A DNA stretch of 64,000 nt from Melampsora larici-populina 98AG31. Its lineage: Eukaryota > Basidiomycota > Pucciniomycetes > Pucciniales > Melampsoraceae. The stretch is taken from NCBI RefSeq assembly GCF_000204055.1, contig NW_006768781.1, forward strand, positions 825,940 through 889,939, given 5' to 3'. Shown piece by piece: positions 21,198 through 33,225 of the stretch; position 1 is the stretch's first letter, and every line of letters begins with the position of its first letter. The translations under genes were made by a program, and so were the position numbers. The notes beneath the pieces were generated by a model. The model was given only the letters and a program-made list of their open reading frames with translations, was not told where the DNA came from and did no database searches.

Positions 21198-22535
21198 ATG
21201 TTCAGAAACAACGTAAGTCTACATCTAAAAACCCTCATATCCATCTCAGAGACTACCCTTGCTCACTTGTTGTCATCGTGTTTATTGTCCATTCCGAATA
21301 CCTTTCTTAGTACGATTCTGAGTTGAGTCTGAAACTGCCCTCAACTACTATGACCAAGCAAGCTGATCTTTTCTTCGATTGGAAATGATCGCCCTGAATC
21401 TAAAGCAACACAGTCTTCTCCCCTCAAGGTCGTCTTCATCAAGTTGAATATGCACTTGAAGCGGTTAAACAAGGATCGGCATGTGTAGGGATGAGAAACA
21501 AAACGCATGTCCTTTTACTTGCATTGAAGGTATTTGATCCTTATTCAACTTATCTAAACCTTCCGGTCAATTTATTGAACTTTCTTTTTGATTGTCTTCC
21601 TTCAAATTTAGCGTTCAACTGGAGAATTGGCCTCTTATCAAAAGAAGCTTATCCGAATTGACGATCACATTGGTATCGCAATCGCTGGTCTTACTAGTGA
21701 TGCTCGAGTGCTTTCGTGAGCCTACTCAAACCATCTCTGTTCCGATACATTTGCCCGGACGGTAAATTTACACATTTTGCTATGTAGGAACTTTATGAGG
21801 CAACAGTCTATGTCCTCACGATTACTTTACAACCGTCCACTGCCACTCGCTCGAGCCGTAACTGCAATTGCCGATAGTAGGTGATATCTATCTTCCACCC
21901 ATTTTAATACGTAGCTCATATGGACCTATCACCGCTATCGCATACACTCTACTATCGATGTCTAGAGGCTCAAGTAAATACTCAACAGTATGGACGTAGA
22001 CCTTATGGTGTCGGTTTCTTGGTTGGTGGACATGATGTAAGTGTGAGAGGGCGGTGAACAAGCCACTTCTATGTTTAGCTGATGGTGAATAAATCTCATA
22101 GGAGACTGGACCTCATCTATACGAATTTAGTCCATCTGGTAATTGCCTAGAATACTATGCTATGTCTATTGGAGCTCGATCTCAATCAGCAAAAACTTAT
22201 CTTGAGAAACATTTCGAGAGCTTTCTAGAATGTTTGTCTTTGTATTTCTCCAATCTGAATCAATAATATGACATCTACTTACTTATGGTTGTTTTGTTGA
22301 TGTAGGTGATTTGGATGCACTCATCAAACACGGACTTCATGCTTTGAGAGATACACTTCAACAAGACAAAGAACTTACAACCCTCAATACTTCTTTAGGA
22401 ATTGTAGGACCAGATCATAAGTTTCAAATTATTGAGGGTCAAGATCTTGCTGCTTATCTTGCTACTATGGACCCACAGGAAGATCGTAATGCACCTCAAG
22501 CAAGCGAGGTTGCACCTATGGAGACTGATCCTTAA
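21198..22535 (+). CDS. 20S proteasome subunit alpha-1 (PSMA1 / Pre5-type)
   Basis: A multi-exon gene, open throughout with consistent GT-AG phases. The first two coding exons are tiny: 15 nt (21198..21212) and 11 nt (21311..21321). Spliced, they read [18 protein letters not shown], the alpha-type N-terminus with YD and SPQGR. Next come [18 protein letters not shown], the [19 protein letters not shown] segment, [16 protein letters not shown] and [12 protein letters not shown], all typical of alpha-1. The C-terminal tail is acidic and ends METDP. It forms part of the alpha ring gating the cytosolic and nuclear 20S core, and has no active-site Thr, as expected for an alpha subunit. The gene looks intact. 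Confidence 0.95.
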
Positions 22536-24953
22536 TTTCACACAAAATGAAATAAAATGTTTTTCTTTGCAATATATGAAACAAATTTGGCAAAAGTTGC
22601 AGCTTAATGACCTAACAGTCTGTCACGCCCTGCGCCAAGATTACGGACGCCGAAAACGCAATGGGATGTACTATGTAGGGCTGCTTGGTATGAGCTGTTT
22701 GTGTTCTCCCAGTCAATCCCATGTTGGTTTGATTCAATGCAAGTCCTAGTCCAGGTTGTATCCAAGTCTTTTGATGGGCAGGAAAGGTGGATACTCATAG
22801 ATGAACATCTCTGCATCAAAGACAATATCTCACTGGGTGGTCATTGTCATGTTATAAATTGGCTCAATAGCATTGTAGCAAATTTGATATATGAATTTAT
22901 GACAGGTATGCCTTGTCCAGCAGGTGGGAAACCAAAGCAGAAAAAGAACTCATGTATGGTTTGTACATACATATTGCCACACTTGGCAACTTCTTTAAAT
23001 CTTTTACATAGCACATTGTGCTGGTCCATGTTCAAACCAAGAGTTCATAGATAGAAACTGGCTCTTAACAAAAATGCTGTATGTAGGTTCCCAAGTTTTA
23101 AAAAGCACTTGAAGAAATGTCCACCTCTTTTAAAAATTCAAACTTTACAGCACTGGGAGGCAAAACTGTTCAAATTGTACACAACAGTTTTGGCCAACGT
23201 CAGCAAACTTGTTGGTGTTTGCCAAAACACAATTGGTGCACAGCTTCATGAGAGGAAGCTCAACTATTCACAAGGAATTTCTTGACTTCAATGAACTCCT
23301 GGGCCAAACTCCCTTTGATAGTAGAAATTGTACTGTAGCATTTCCCTCAAGATTTCCTTGAATTCAGGGATCCATGCAGCTGCCTTGCATCTCCCTACCA
23401 TACAATAATAAGCCAAGTAGTTGATCCAAGAAAATTTAACAAGGTAAAAACAACTCTCAGGAATACTTTGGGTTTTAATCACCTTGAAGTGCTCTACTAT
23501 ATCCACATGCAAGCTGATTGTGTCAGTAGAGTATGCAGTCTACTTGTTTGGAACACCAAGATACCCCTCCTTCAATTTATCTAGCATGCTTCCTATATCT
23601 TCACCAAGTTTTACTTGGAAACAATTGCATGATGATATTTTATTAATATTCACAAGTGTTATTGATTGACCTTATCTGGGACCTAATTATACTGAAGTGA
23701 TGAGTCATGACCTTCACTAGATCCATTGATATGAAACATCTTTAGCTAAATTTTGGAGGGAGCTCCCCGGCTAAGCAGGGCTAAGCTAAGCAGGTGGCTT
23801 CCATTGATATATTTTTCTCAAAACTGTTCAAGAGAAACCAATTTTACATGCACCAGGTGTATGTTTTTCTCCTGGATACAAAGCTCTACATGATGTTTTT
23901 CAAGCAATGAACCATCAGAGTTGAAAAATGCCTCTATCAGATTCTGATCGGTTGAACATGATGGGCAAGTCAGATGAATGATAAAAAAGCAAAAGAATGA
24001 TCATGAATGAGAATTAGAAAACTGAGAACATGACTTGTGTTCATTTTGGCGGAAGATGTTAATGTATTTTTTTGAATGAAAATACATTCCCATACAGCAT
24101 TTATTGATGAAGTCTCCGACTGTCCCATTGGGGTCCTCCCCTAATCTCCATCGTTCCCAGTTTCTGCGTCGCAAATGACCATCATCCAATTTATCCCTTT
24201 CCGTGCCTTCGATCCCGAGGCGTCGAATAACCAAGATATATGCTATCCGAGGATATTTGAAAAATAAATGCTGGGACGTTCGGTCTATCAGCTTCAGCCC
24301 CAGCCTTACCGACAATCCATCGAACTCGTTCGCTCAATTCGCACGACGTAAAGGCGTGATGCAAAGTCACTTGTGACTAGGTAACTGACGAAATAAATGG
24401 ATATGGATGATAAGCATTGCACAGCCTCTGGCTTCGCCATGAGATAGGAGAGGAATTAATGCAGCATGATCACCCCAGTCAACGAGCAGCTGTTTGCCAT
24501 GGCCATGGTAAGGGCCTCTTGTGATGGTATTCAAAGATTTCGTGAACCCTTGAGGTTCAGGTCTCGGTATCCATGACTGAAGCGGTCAAGAAGCAAGACC
24601 TTTAGCATAGGCAAGTCGCTTGCTTGGTTTGATGGTGTGCTTCCCAAGACCCTCCGAGGTATATATATATATTGTCTAGAAGCAGCCTCGCCCTCACCTC
24701 TTCTTCAATAATCCCTTAATCCCCATTAATCCCTTTTCCTTTTTTTATCTTCCCTTCTTTGCATTCTCCATCAATCAGTTGATTTCAGTTCACTTTTTCT
24801 GTGCAAAGCCATCACACCATACCACCGCGAAAAGGGTACTATAAGAGACTTTCAGACTTTATCTTTGTGAACAATCAAAGAATTCCATTTCTTATCTCTG
24901 TACTCAGTCATCGCCAATCGGGACTTTGAACCTGTAAAAACACACCACCGAAG
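22536..24953. other. Repeat-derived intergenic region with a decayed coding stretch
   Basis: On the minus strand about 23290..23640 is almost continuously open with one stop (LGEDIGSMLDKLKEGYLGVP, later HVDIVEHFKVIKTQSIPES). More protein-like but shifted frames continue down to about 22850. It looks like a degenerate transposon gene; I cannot name the family. A TATATATATATAT run at about 24660 may belong to the promoter region of the esterase gene. Confidence 0.4.
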
Positions 24954-27736
24954 ATGTATAAAGTTGTCCAATTCACTTGTTTAATAGGCCTCGTTGCGTC
25001 CCTGCATGCTTCGATAATATCTCCTCGAGGTTTGTTGATAGAAATTACACATGAAGGCATTATTGTGATCTTGAGCTGAAATGTTTTTTTACCTCATCTG
25101 CTAGCATCTGGTCCGGCGGTCACCATCCAATCTGGGACATTCAAAGGAAATTCATCAGGTGTGATTGATGCATTTTATGGAATCCCATATGTTTGTTTCT
25201 TTTCATAGCTCTCTCTTTGTAAATCTTCTTGACGTTGAATCAATTCAACTACTCATTTTTCGTCATCCGGTTGGATAGGCTGCCCCACCTCTAGGTCCTC
25301 TGCGCTTCAAACCACCAACACCGCTCACTAGGAACTTTCCTGATTTTGATGCCACGGTAAGCCTTTCATTCAGTCAATACCATTCATCAGGCGAAAGACA
25401 TCCAAAACTAAATTCTGTGCTTGTTTGTTTCACGCAAACCACTAAAAGCGCCAACCTCCGGCTTGCACTCAGCATGGTAACCCGGCGGGAAAATTGACCA
25501 AAATGCTACCTATAAAGGTACCTGAGGTCACAGGTCAAGAGGATTGTTTGACACTTGATGTAGGTCCTCTCACGCAAATTCTTGAACTGAATCTCTGGTG
25601 CCCTTCTTTGACAACACTTTATCTTTTTAGATCATCAGGCCCAGTGGAGTGAAAAAGGGTGACAAGTTACCAGTATTTTTTTGGATATGTTAGTATTTTT
25701 TTGGCCAGATAATCGTTCTACAAACTTCCCAAATTTACATTGATTGCTATTTTTAGTCGCCGGAGGATTCACATTCGGTTTCTCGACTCAGAACAAAGGT
25801 GATAACCTTGTGAAAAAAAGTGTGGAGATGAAAAAACCAATGATCTTTGTTGCCATCAATCATAGGCTCAATGTTAGTCCAGCTCCGTACTGAAGAAACT
25901 AAAATCCATGGTTTATATGTCCCTAACTCCATAATGCTTTGGGTTTATGTGTAGATGTTCGGTTTTCTGGGCGGAAAAGAAATCGCGGCTGAGGGATCAG
26001 GTAATTTGGGATTGCTGGACCAAAGAATGGCACTTGAATGGGTTCAGGTAAGACTTTTCACTTTCATACCAATACCCTTCCTGCATGATACTCAGTTTTC
26101 TGAACGAACGCTTAGGCCAACATCGCAGAGTTTGGGGGAGATCCAACGCAAGTAACGATAGGTGGTGCCTCATGTACGTTTACTTGCTATGCCACTTGCC
26201 ACTTTTCAAGAAAGAAAAGTTCGGATTCTGACCTTTTGGTTCAATCTACCAGCTGGAGGGATGTCGGTTGTCTACCAAATGATGGCAAACGGTGGAAATC
26301 ACAAAAACTTGTTCAGGGGCGTGATCTCCGAGAGTGGATCTCCTATTTCTGCTGGCCGTGAGTAGATGATTAGAAACCTGGACATATTTTTACCACCGAT
26401 GCTGATTTGAAAGTGTCTCTCCGTGTAAAGGCTTGGCCGATGGAAGCGGACAGTCTGTTTACGATACGATTGTCAAAGATTCAGGATGCGCTGGTACACC
26501 AAACACATTGGAATGTTTACGATCCGCCGACTACACCAAATTAACGTAAGTGAAATCCAGGATCGTCGTATTCACCCAAAGTTGATTGATTGGAAAATGT
26601 TTTTCATTCATTTTTGATTTAGCACTGCGATGGCAAAGATGCCAGAGTCCGTCCCTGGTTACCCATTCATCTTGACATTTTTTCCACGGATCGATGGTAA
26701 GCCCTTTCACAGAGTCCCAGTTTGGATCTCGTCTTCTGAAAAATCTTCGATTCAACGAATTGTAGATAAATTTCTCACCAGTTCTATGGAGGATGCATTG
26801 TCTAGTGGTAAAGGTGAATTTTCATCTCAACATATCTAGAAAAATCTATTACAACTTATGATTGAGCTAACCCCAATCCTATCACAGTTGCGAAGGTATC
26901 AATCATATCGGGCGCTGAGGATGATGAAGGAACAGGTTTTGGAATCTTGTTAGGAACAAAGCTCAACCTTCCGGACGATCTTAGCAATAGTTAGTCATAA
27001 CTATTCCGCCTTCCTCATATCGTGTTACATTGGGCTATGATGTTCGCAAATTGACTCCATATCCTTTGATTATCTCAATCCAGAGCTCAAGCATCTTATG
27101 CCAGCCATGACCGCTCCTCAATTGGACAAGCTCCTCACGTTATACCACTCTGATGACGTTACTCAGGGTTCACCCTTTAATACGGGATATTTCAATGTTT
27201 TATCACCCTTTTACAAGCAGTTCTCCGCCATCATGGGTGATGTCGTTTTCCAGGTATGGGTCTTCTCTGTTTTTTTTGCGTACATATGCTCATAAATTTT
27301 CATATAGGCTCCGCGTCGATTGCTTACGCGCTCCACCCAAGCTGTGATGCCAAGTTATGGATACATTGATCGTGGCTCCAAGAGTTTACCTTATTTAGGT
27401 TAGCACATATTTTTCATGAGAAAAGAAACAAAGCTGAACCCAAACAAAATCCATCAATGAGCAGGTTCTGCACACGCTAGTGAGCTCACGGCCGTTTTCG
27501 GACAAATGCCAGGCCCTCGTACCAACGATTTTCAATCTCGCTGGATCAGTTTTGTCAACGCCCTTGACCCCAATTCAGCTGGATTACCACGTTGGGAGCG
27601 TTATGGATCAGGAGGAGGCCAAGTCTTGGAATTCAAGGATCTTGGTTCATCAGGTACAATCCCAGATGATTTCAGAGCGGATGGCACCAATTTCGTGATT
27701 GAAAACATGAAGGCTTTGAGAATCATTGCTCCATAG
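24954..27736 (+). CDS. Secreted type-B carboxylesterase / lipase (COesterase family)
   Basis: About a dozen exons joined in phase give roughly 560 aa. The N-terminus MYKVVQFTCLIGLVASLHAS is a signal peptide. Family landmarks in order: FYGIPYAAPPLGPLRFKPP, EDCLTL (oxyanion-side disulfide region), a FAGGFTFG strand, NLGLLDQRMALEWVQANIAEF and then GGDPTQVTIGGASSGGMSV. The nucleophile elbow is G-A-S-S-G rather than the usual G-E-S-A-G, although G-x-S-x-G is kept. An intron splits the codon just after the Ser. The acid residue lies in AEDDEGTGF and the catalytic His in GSAHASEL. It hydrolyses carboxyl esters outside the cell; the substrate is unknown. The reading frame is intact. Confidence 0.9.
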
Positions 27737-28768
27737 TTTGATTATCATTCTATCTTTGTAGTTATAGTGCACATAGGGTTTATCTTTCTGAATTGTATAA
27801 TTAGTCATACTCATAGGATTTTTTTTGGATTGGATACCAACATCGGAGCCAAAGCGTTTGCAGTCATATAGGTCATATGTGATCACCAAAAACGGAAGCT
27901 TGTGAAATCATAGCATGCCAAAACTCCAGATACGAAGAAAATGGCTTATTTGTTCCTCCAGCCATTGGCTCAACATTGAATGTCAATATCACTTGTCTTA
28001 TTAGAAGCGCATACATTCTAACTGAATCGCGATCGCAGTTCACTCAATGGCTTCTGGAATTGACAAGTGGTCTGCCTGAGATCTATAACCAACCTTGTTC
28101 ATGAAATCCAATTGACCTGGTGGACATCCATCAAAGTACAATACTCAAAGTCATCGTGTGATTGCTTTCGCATGTCCGATAGGTGACAGAATCGCTTCAA
28201 CTTGGATTTCTAGGACACCTCATATCGGGCCGTTTTAGCACTTTGGCAGGCCCCGTATTGAGTAACAGAAATTTACAAGTGATCTGAAGGTTTGCAAGAA
28301 CAGCATCTGGGCGAGTCGTCAATCATGTGCCAAAGGGGCCCCAAGTGCATGCAGAAAGATATGAAGGTTAAGAGAGCCCTGTAATGAATTTTGCACTTGT
28401 GTCAAGTTAGATGTGAAGAAGTGGATCTGGAAGTGAGATTTGATGAGGTATGGGACCCTCAAAATGGGTGTTGGAGAAAAATGACACAAAAATTGAGCTG
28501 GTCTCACAATCACATCAAAGTCTCACCAAGTTTTTACATCAGCCACAAGCGCGTCTTAATTTCTTGTGAGATGAGAGAGGACTGTGTTCACTCAGATCTC
28601 CTCACTTTTTCTCATGGTGCAATTTATTCACTTCTGTGTTCATCCCCATCAAGTCTATGATTGATGCTTGTGGATATTAATCCGATGATACATGTTAGGG
28701 TAAGTTACATTGCTTGATCAAGTGTTGATAGAAAATCTGACCATCAATATAAGGAAAATGCACCCTAA
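27737..28768. other. Intergenic, no gene seen
   Basis: Short frames only. Nothing with motifs or splice support was seen. Confidence 0.45.
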
Positions 28769-29013
28769 GGGTGTGTTCACTTGAGGAATTTCTGACCAGA
28801 ACTCACATTCTGTAAGATTTTTCATGCAAAAATGAAACATACACCATGTCTTTGTGGCAGTTGCCCGACAACAAGCGCACACGGACTGCCTTTGAGGCAC
28901 AAAGGCAACTTGTGTGCACTTGTCAGTGAGCAAACACCACACGGACATGGTGATGCACCACCAAATAGACACTTCAAAGTTTGCAGAATGTGATTTCTTG
29001 AGTGAACACACCC
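28769..29013. mobile_element. Tourist-like MITE with TAA target duplication
   Basis: The 245-bp element has ends GGGTGTGTTCACTTGAGGAA and, from the other side, GGGTGTGTTCACTCAAGAA. It is flanked by TAA on both sides (28766..28768 and 29014..29016). A GGG-start terminal repeat with a 3-bp TWA duplication is the pattern of PIF/Harbinger-type MITEs. It is non-coding. Confidence 0.8.
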
Positions 29014-30560
29014 TAAAACATTGTTGGAAATACAAAGAGCTCCTATCTATGTACACTTTGCTAGCTTCATAGATACAACTTAGCTTTCAAATGAGCTCAC
29101 TATACATAAATGCATAATTGTAAACACAAAAAATGCTCAGATCTTGCCAGATATCTCCAAGCATTGTGCTTTGACAAACTACCAATCATACAAGTTTTAT
29201 TCCAGAAGTTTCACAAAAATCTTGCAATTGATGAAAAGTCTTGGAAGTACAACAACTGACTTGAGTTTTTCTCCATCTTGATTAAATTTGGTTTTGGCCA
29301 AGTGTGTTCACATACCAATATCTGAAGTGTACACCAATCATCTCTTTCTTGAATGGAAGAAGGAAAAGTATAAGTTGTGCTTGCTTTTAATTCAGTTGGA
29401 TCATCATTTCAAAACAATACTGAGAATTGAATTGAAATGGAAAAACAGGAGACTCAACACACAGAGGAAATGAATGCCATATCACAAAATGGTATGATAA
29501 GGGAGAAAGTTACAAACAAAATGAGTGACCATATCAGGCAATTATATGGGATTTTGACCAAAAGCTACATATAATCAAACCCATATAAAGCTGTACCCCT
29601 ATACAGCCTTAACCCACCTGTAGCCATGGTTTTTTGGTTCTCCCAAGTTGGCCAGGGCCAAAATTGGTTAGAATCCCATAGTTCCCCCTATTTCAGTAAC
29701 CCATACCCAAAATCAAAAAAAACTCTTCAATGTAAAGCCATAGAAAAATGGTCAGTATGGAGGTGTGAATCCCCAAAATTCAACCCTCTATCACTTCTTT
29801 CTTTTGTAGAAATTAAGAAACTCTTGTAATGTAGATGCACATTTAAGGATATACTTCTCATAAATTACTCAGCAGAGCACATGCTGAAAATTTTGATGGC
29901 AAGTTAGATTTTTTCAATGGGATCAGCTGATAGTCCAATCCATATAAAGTCATGTTCCTAAGACTGTAGAGGGACCACCCTCTGCAGTCATGTCTTTCAT
30001 GTCTTTAGAGGTATTTCAATACATGTATAGCCATGAATGTATGTCTGTAGAGGGGCTTGCCAACAAAGACATAACCCCCTCTATAGCCATAGACTTTCCC
30101 TTCCACAGAGGGGTATGGCTTTAGAGGGATTTCACTGTATCTTTATGCAACAACTTAACCACCCTCACAAAGCAATTATCTCCTTGTAGGAATAGAGTGT
30201 AGAATGCTTACTTAGGACAGGAAAGATTCTGAACATAGAAATCAAGTAGATAAATTCAGAAGAGATCAGAAACCACAGATATAAATTACAGCCCCCAATC
30301 CCAAGTCACTGGTAGGCAGGCCAATGAGTTCCAGTGACTTGATGATGACTTGTATTGGGTTTGAATTGAATTACAGATAGATATGACTAAACTCAACAAA
30401 GTCTCACGCAGTCTGTGGTTGCTTGCAGCAGTCTGAACCTGCAAGGGACTTATGCCAAAGTTGCAGAAACTCAAAGCATGCTGTTGTGCTTTTTGCAGGA
30501 GGCTTCCTTGTAATCAATCCACACGGTTCCCTACCAAAGATTTTTATGTGGACCAAAGCA
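29014..30560. other. Repeat-rich, non-coding region
   Basis: 29930-30140 repeats the theme TATAGCCAT / TTTAGAGG several times and ends AGAGGGATTTCACTGTA. This resembles a pogo/Tigger-type terminus, but no matching left end was found, so no element is called. No gene was recognised. Confidence 0.35.
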
Positions 30561-30565
30561 CAGTT

Positions 30566-30599
30566 CCCGTGGAGAAGGCCCCCGACGTCGGGGGCCCAA
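30566..30599 (+). repeat. GC-rich palindromic element, copy 1
   Basis: Contains the perfect 20-bp palindrome GGCCCCCGACGTCGGGGGCC at 30577..30596, preceded by CCCGTGGAGAA. The same block occurs in inverted orientation at about 40406..40438. Similarity to that copy continues loosely on both sides. Confidence 0.9.
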
Positions 30600-30746
30600 C
30601 AGTCTTGGCAAGTGTGTCGCATTTGTGTGAATTTTGTGTCACAAATGTCTACAAATGTACACAAAGGGCAAATATTGCATGCACATCACCCAGGCTGAAC
30701 TTCATCAGTCTGAGTCAAGACTCAGGCAGATTAGGAGACGAGCAGC

Positions 30747-30827
30747 CCTGAACGCTCAGTATTACCGACTGAACGCTCATTTTTCCCTACTGAACGCTCA
30801 GTGTTCTTCACTGAACACCTAGAAGCT
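30747..30827. repeat. 21-bp tandem repeat, four copies
   Basis: The motif CTGAACGCTCA recurs at 30748, 30769, 30790 and (as CTGAACACCT) 30811, a period of exactly 21 bp. It may be part of the element that carries the palindrome at 30577. Confidence 0.85.
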
Positions 30828-31421
30828 GCCTACGAATTATCCTTGCTCCGAGAAAAGCTAGTGACCATCCGCCTGTTCCACCTTGCATAGCTCGCTCGCA
30901 CGTCCGAACACGCCTGCGGGGTCAGCTGTCAGATCAGATGAGTGGTCAACAGTCGGATAACTCCTCCTATGTAGTGAGTCTATGTAAAGTACATACATAA
31001 ATCCATAATGTCAGTTCATGGTATCAAGTTTATTTACACATATCAAATTCAAATTTAATTGCTTGCAATCATTAAGTACATATGTATTTATTCCTCAATC
31101 CTCGTAACTTTTCAAGTCACATTGAATCTTACTCTGATGAAATCCCACCTGGTCCACATCCTATCAATCAATCATGAAGACAACCATCATCACCATCATC
31201 CCATGCCTGGAACCTATTTAAGAGAACATTATGTTAATGAACCTCATCCTTGTCCTTTGTCACCTCCAAATCAACTTCGTTCACGTCCCAGACCATCAGT
31301 GCCATCGCGTCTTTCAACTTCAGTCACTTGTCCACAATGCGTAGCTGACCCGTCCACTCGTACTCCACCCTTCAGTATCGCCTCTTCAGGATTTACATCA
31401 TCTCAGTCGAATCTATTCTAA

Positions 31422-32624
31422 TTGAAGTTACTCAAGTCTAGCAATGATTCATCACAAAATCCTGGACCTTTACTTGACTTCTCACCGCACACTAAGCTTT
31501 TGGCTCCATTCAGAGTGCGTTACGCTCTCACCTATCCGAAAAGAAAACTCCACATGAAAAGTAAGTTGATCACAAGTTTACTAACTTTTATTTTATTATT
31601 CTAGTCAACTAAAACACCTGCTCATTCTGAAATAGCCATAGCCAATGTATTCGAACGTATCACAGTAAGTACACCACTTGTATCAACGTCTTTAAATCCT
31701 AAAAATATCCATTTCTTCAATCTAGAATTAATAGCAAAGATGGTAAAGATTCATTTGATTTAGATATTCAAACCGGTATGGAAGAGTTTTGGCAAATTTT
31801 TCAATTACCATTCGCAAATACACCTGAAACGATTCATTTAGATGAACAAGCGATTAAACAAACAGTAGAAGAATTTTTGTCATTTAATGGTAGGGCTGCT
31901 GCTGCTTGTACAACACTTACTAGACCGTTTGCAAGTGATGAAGAAGGTCCTCATGCTGATTTGTTGAAACCTGCAATGAGGTATTTTTGCTTTGGTAGTC
32001 CATTCAGCTGATCATTTCTTTATAATCAATTAGCTGCAATCGTACAAAGTTCAAAAAAGGTTGGAACTCAAACTATTTTTGTCTTGATTGTAGATTATGC
32101 TTCATCAAATTCAACTCCATTCTTTTGTGATCTTGCAGAGGCTGTGATGTTAATCTTAGGGATTCCTTTTAGAATGAGACTTTTACCACAAATGACAGAA
32201 GATCCTGCTGCATCTTATTATCGACTAGAAGAAGCTTATACTCAAAACTTGGCACTTGAACCACTCTTTGAATTATATGAAAGACGAAAGGTTACGTTTT
32301 CAAGAGTAATTTGGCTGAAAGGTTTTACTTATCGTGACTTACTAGAGACTTTAAGGATCAGTCTTATGAATCAAGCAACAATGGTCTGTAGTATGGATTG
32401 GAAAGAACATGATGTTTTTTTAATTTCCAACAATCGGTAAGTCATTGTACATCGATTCAAATATTTGATTGGTTTTCTGATACCCTCTTTGATTTGGTTT
32501 TCACATCACGAGCTGGCGTACACGTGATTTAGACGGAAATCTTTTCAGAGGCTCCAAGTCTACCTCGCCTCTCAGCAAAGCTCCACCTCGTGGTGCAGTC
32601 AGTGCATCACGTTGTTTTTCGTGA
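31422..32624 (+). pseudogene. CAP59-like GT69 glycosyltransferase, broken
   Basis: A clear family core lies at 32050..32624: FVLIVDYASSNSTPFF, NLALEPLFELYERR, FSRVIWLKGFTYRDLLETL, NQATMVCSMDWKEHD and, after one intron, RWRTRDLDGNLFRGSKS. This matches the CAP59/CMT1 glycosyltransferases (GT69) that act in the Golgi on mannan or capsule-type glycans. The upstream exon 31728..31979 (MEEFWQIFQLPFANTPETIH) is probably the same gene. The N-terminal part has in-frame TAA at 31419-31421 and no phase-compatible junction to the next exon. The C-terminal half expected after PPRGAV is missing, with a TGA at 32622..32624. I read it as a truncated pseudogene. Confidence 0.65.
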
Positions 32625-32949
32625 AATGATCATGCATTAAGGACCAGGCGCAGATTGTAGACGTGATCAAGGGCAATCTCTAGTTTTTCAGTAAAGTCCC
32701 AATATCACTGCTTACCGTTTTTGGTTCACTCTCTTACTTAGATCTTGTGTGTTGATAATGGACCCTCGCTCGGTTCATCAGAACTTGAGTCTCGTAAGGT
32801 TATTCTCACCACTCGCATACGTTATAAGCAATGATTCAGATGATACTTATTCATCTGCATTCACGTCGATCCACGCACGCATTGGGGATAGAAAGTATGT
32901 GGTATGTAGCCGTGTTGAATCATTATAATTAACAAACTCTGATACTGTT

Positions 32950-33225
32950 TCCATACATAGGCCGCTATGATTTGTTAGGAGATCAAGCAGGTCAAAAGAT
33001 CAATATTTTCAAAGGAATATCAATAGAAAATCGAAAATATATAGGTATAATTTCAGAAACAATTTGTAAGAGTTATGGAGAATTATCAAGAAAGAAACTT
33101 TAGGTAAAGATTTAATCGATTGATATCTGAATGGAACCATCAAATCATTTCTATTACTGAAGATCCTCAAAGCTGGATTGATTGGAACTCTGTACTCAAG
33201 TTAAGGATGTTGAAAAAATTTTATT
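32950..33225 (+). pseudogene. Unidentified coding relic
   Basis: Two protein-like stretches, RYDLLGDQAGQKINIFKGIS with the following IENRKYIGIISETICKS, and RFNRLISEWNHQIISITEDP ending LKLRMLKKFY then TAA, are separated by a stop and a frame change. I do not recognise the family. They may be the decayed 3' end of a gene in this block. Confidence 0.35.

Noticed and set aside
29930..30140. A pogo/Tigger-type element ending in TTTCACTGTA
   Set aside because: Only one end and internal sub-repeats were seen; no matching left terminus.
31059..31421. Secreted or membrane protein of 120 codons
   Set aside because: The hydrophobic start is followed by a disordered His/Pro/Ser tract and an in-frame stop. 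It is at most the decayed N-terminus of the GT69 gene.
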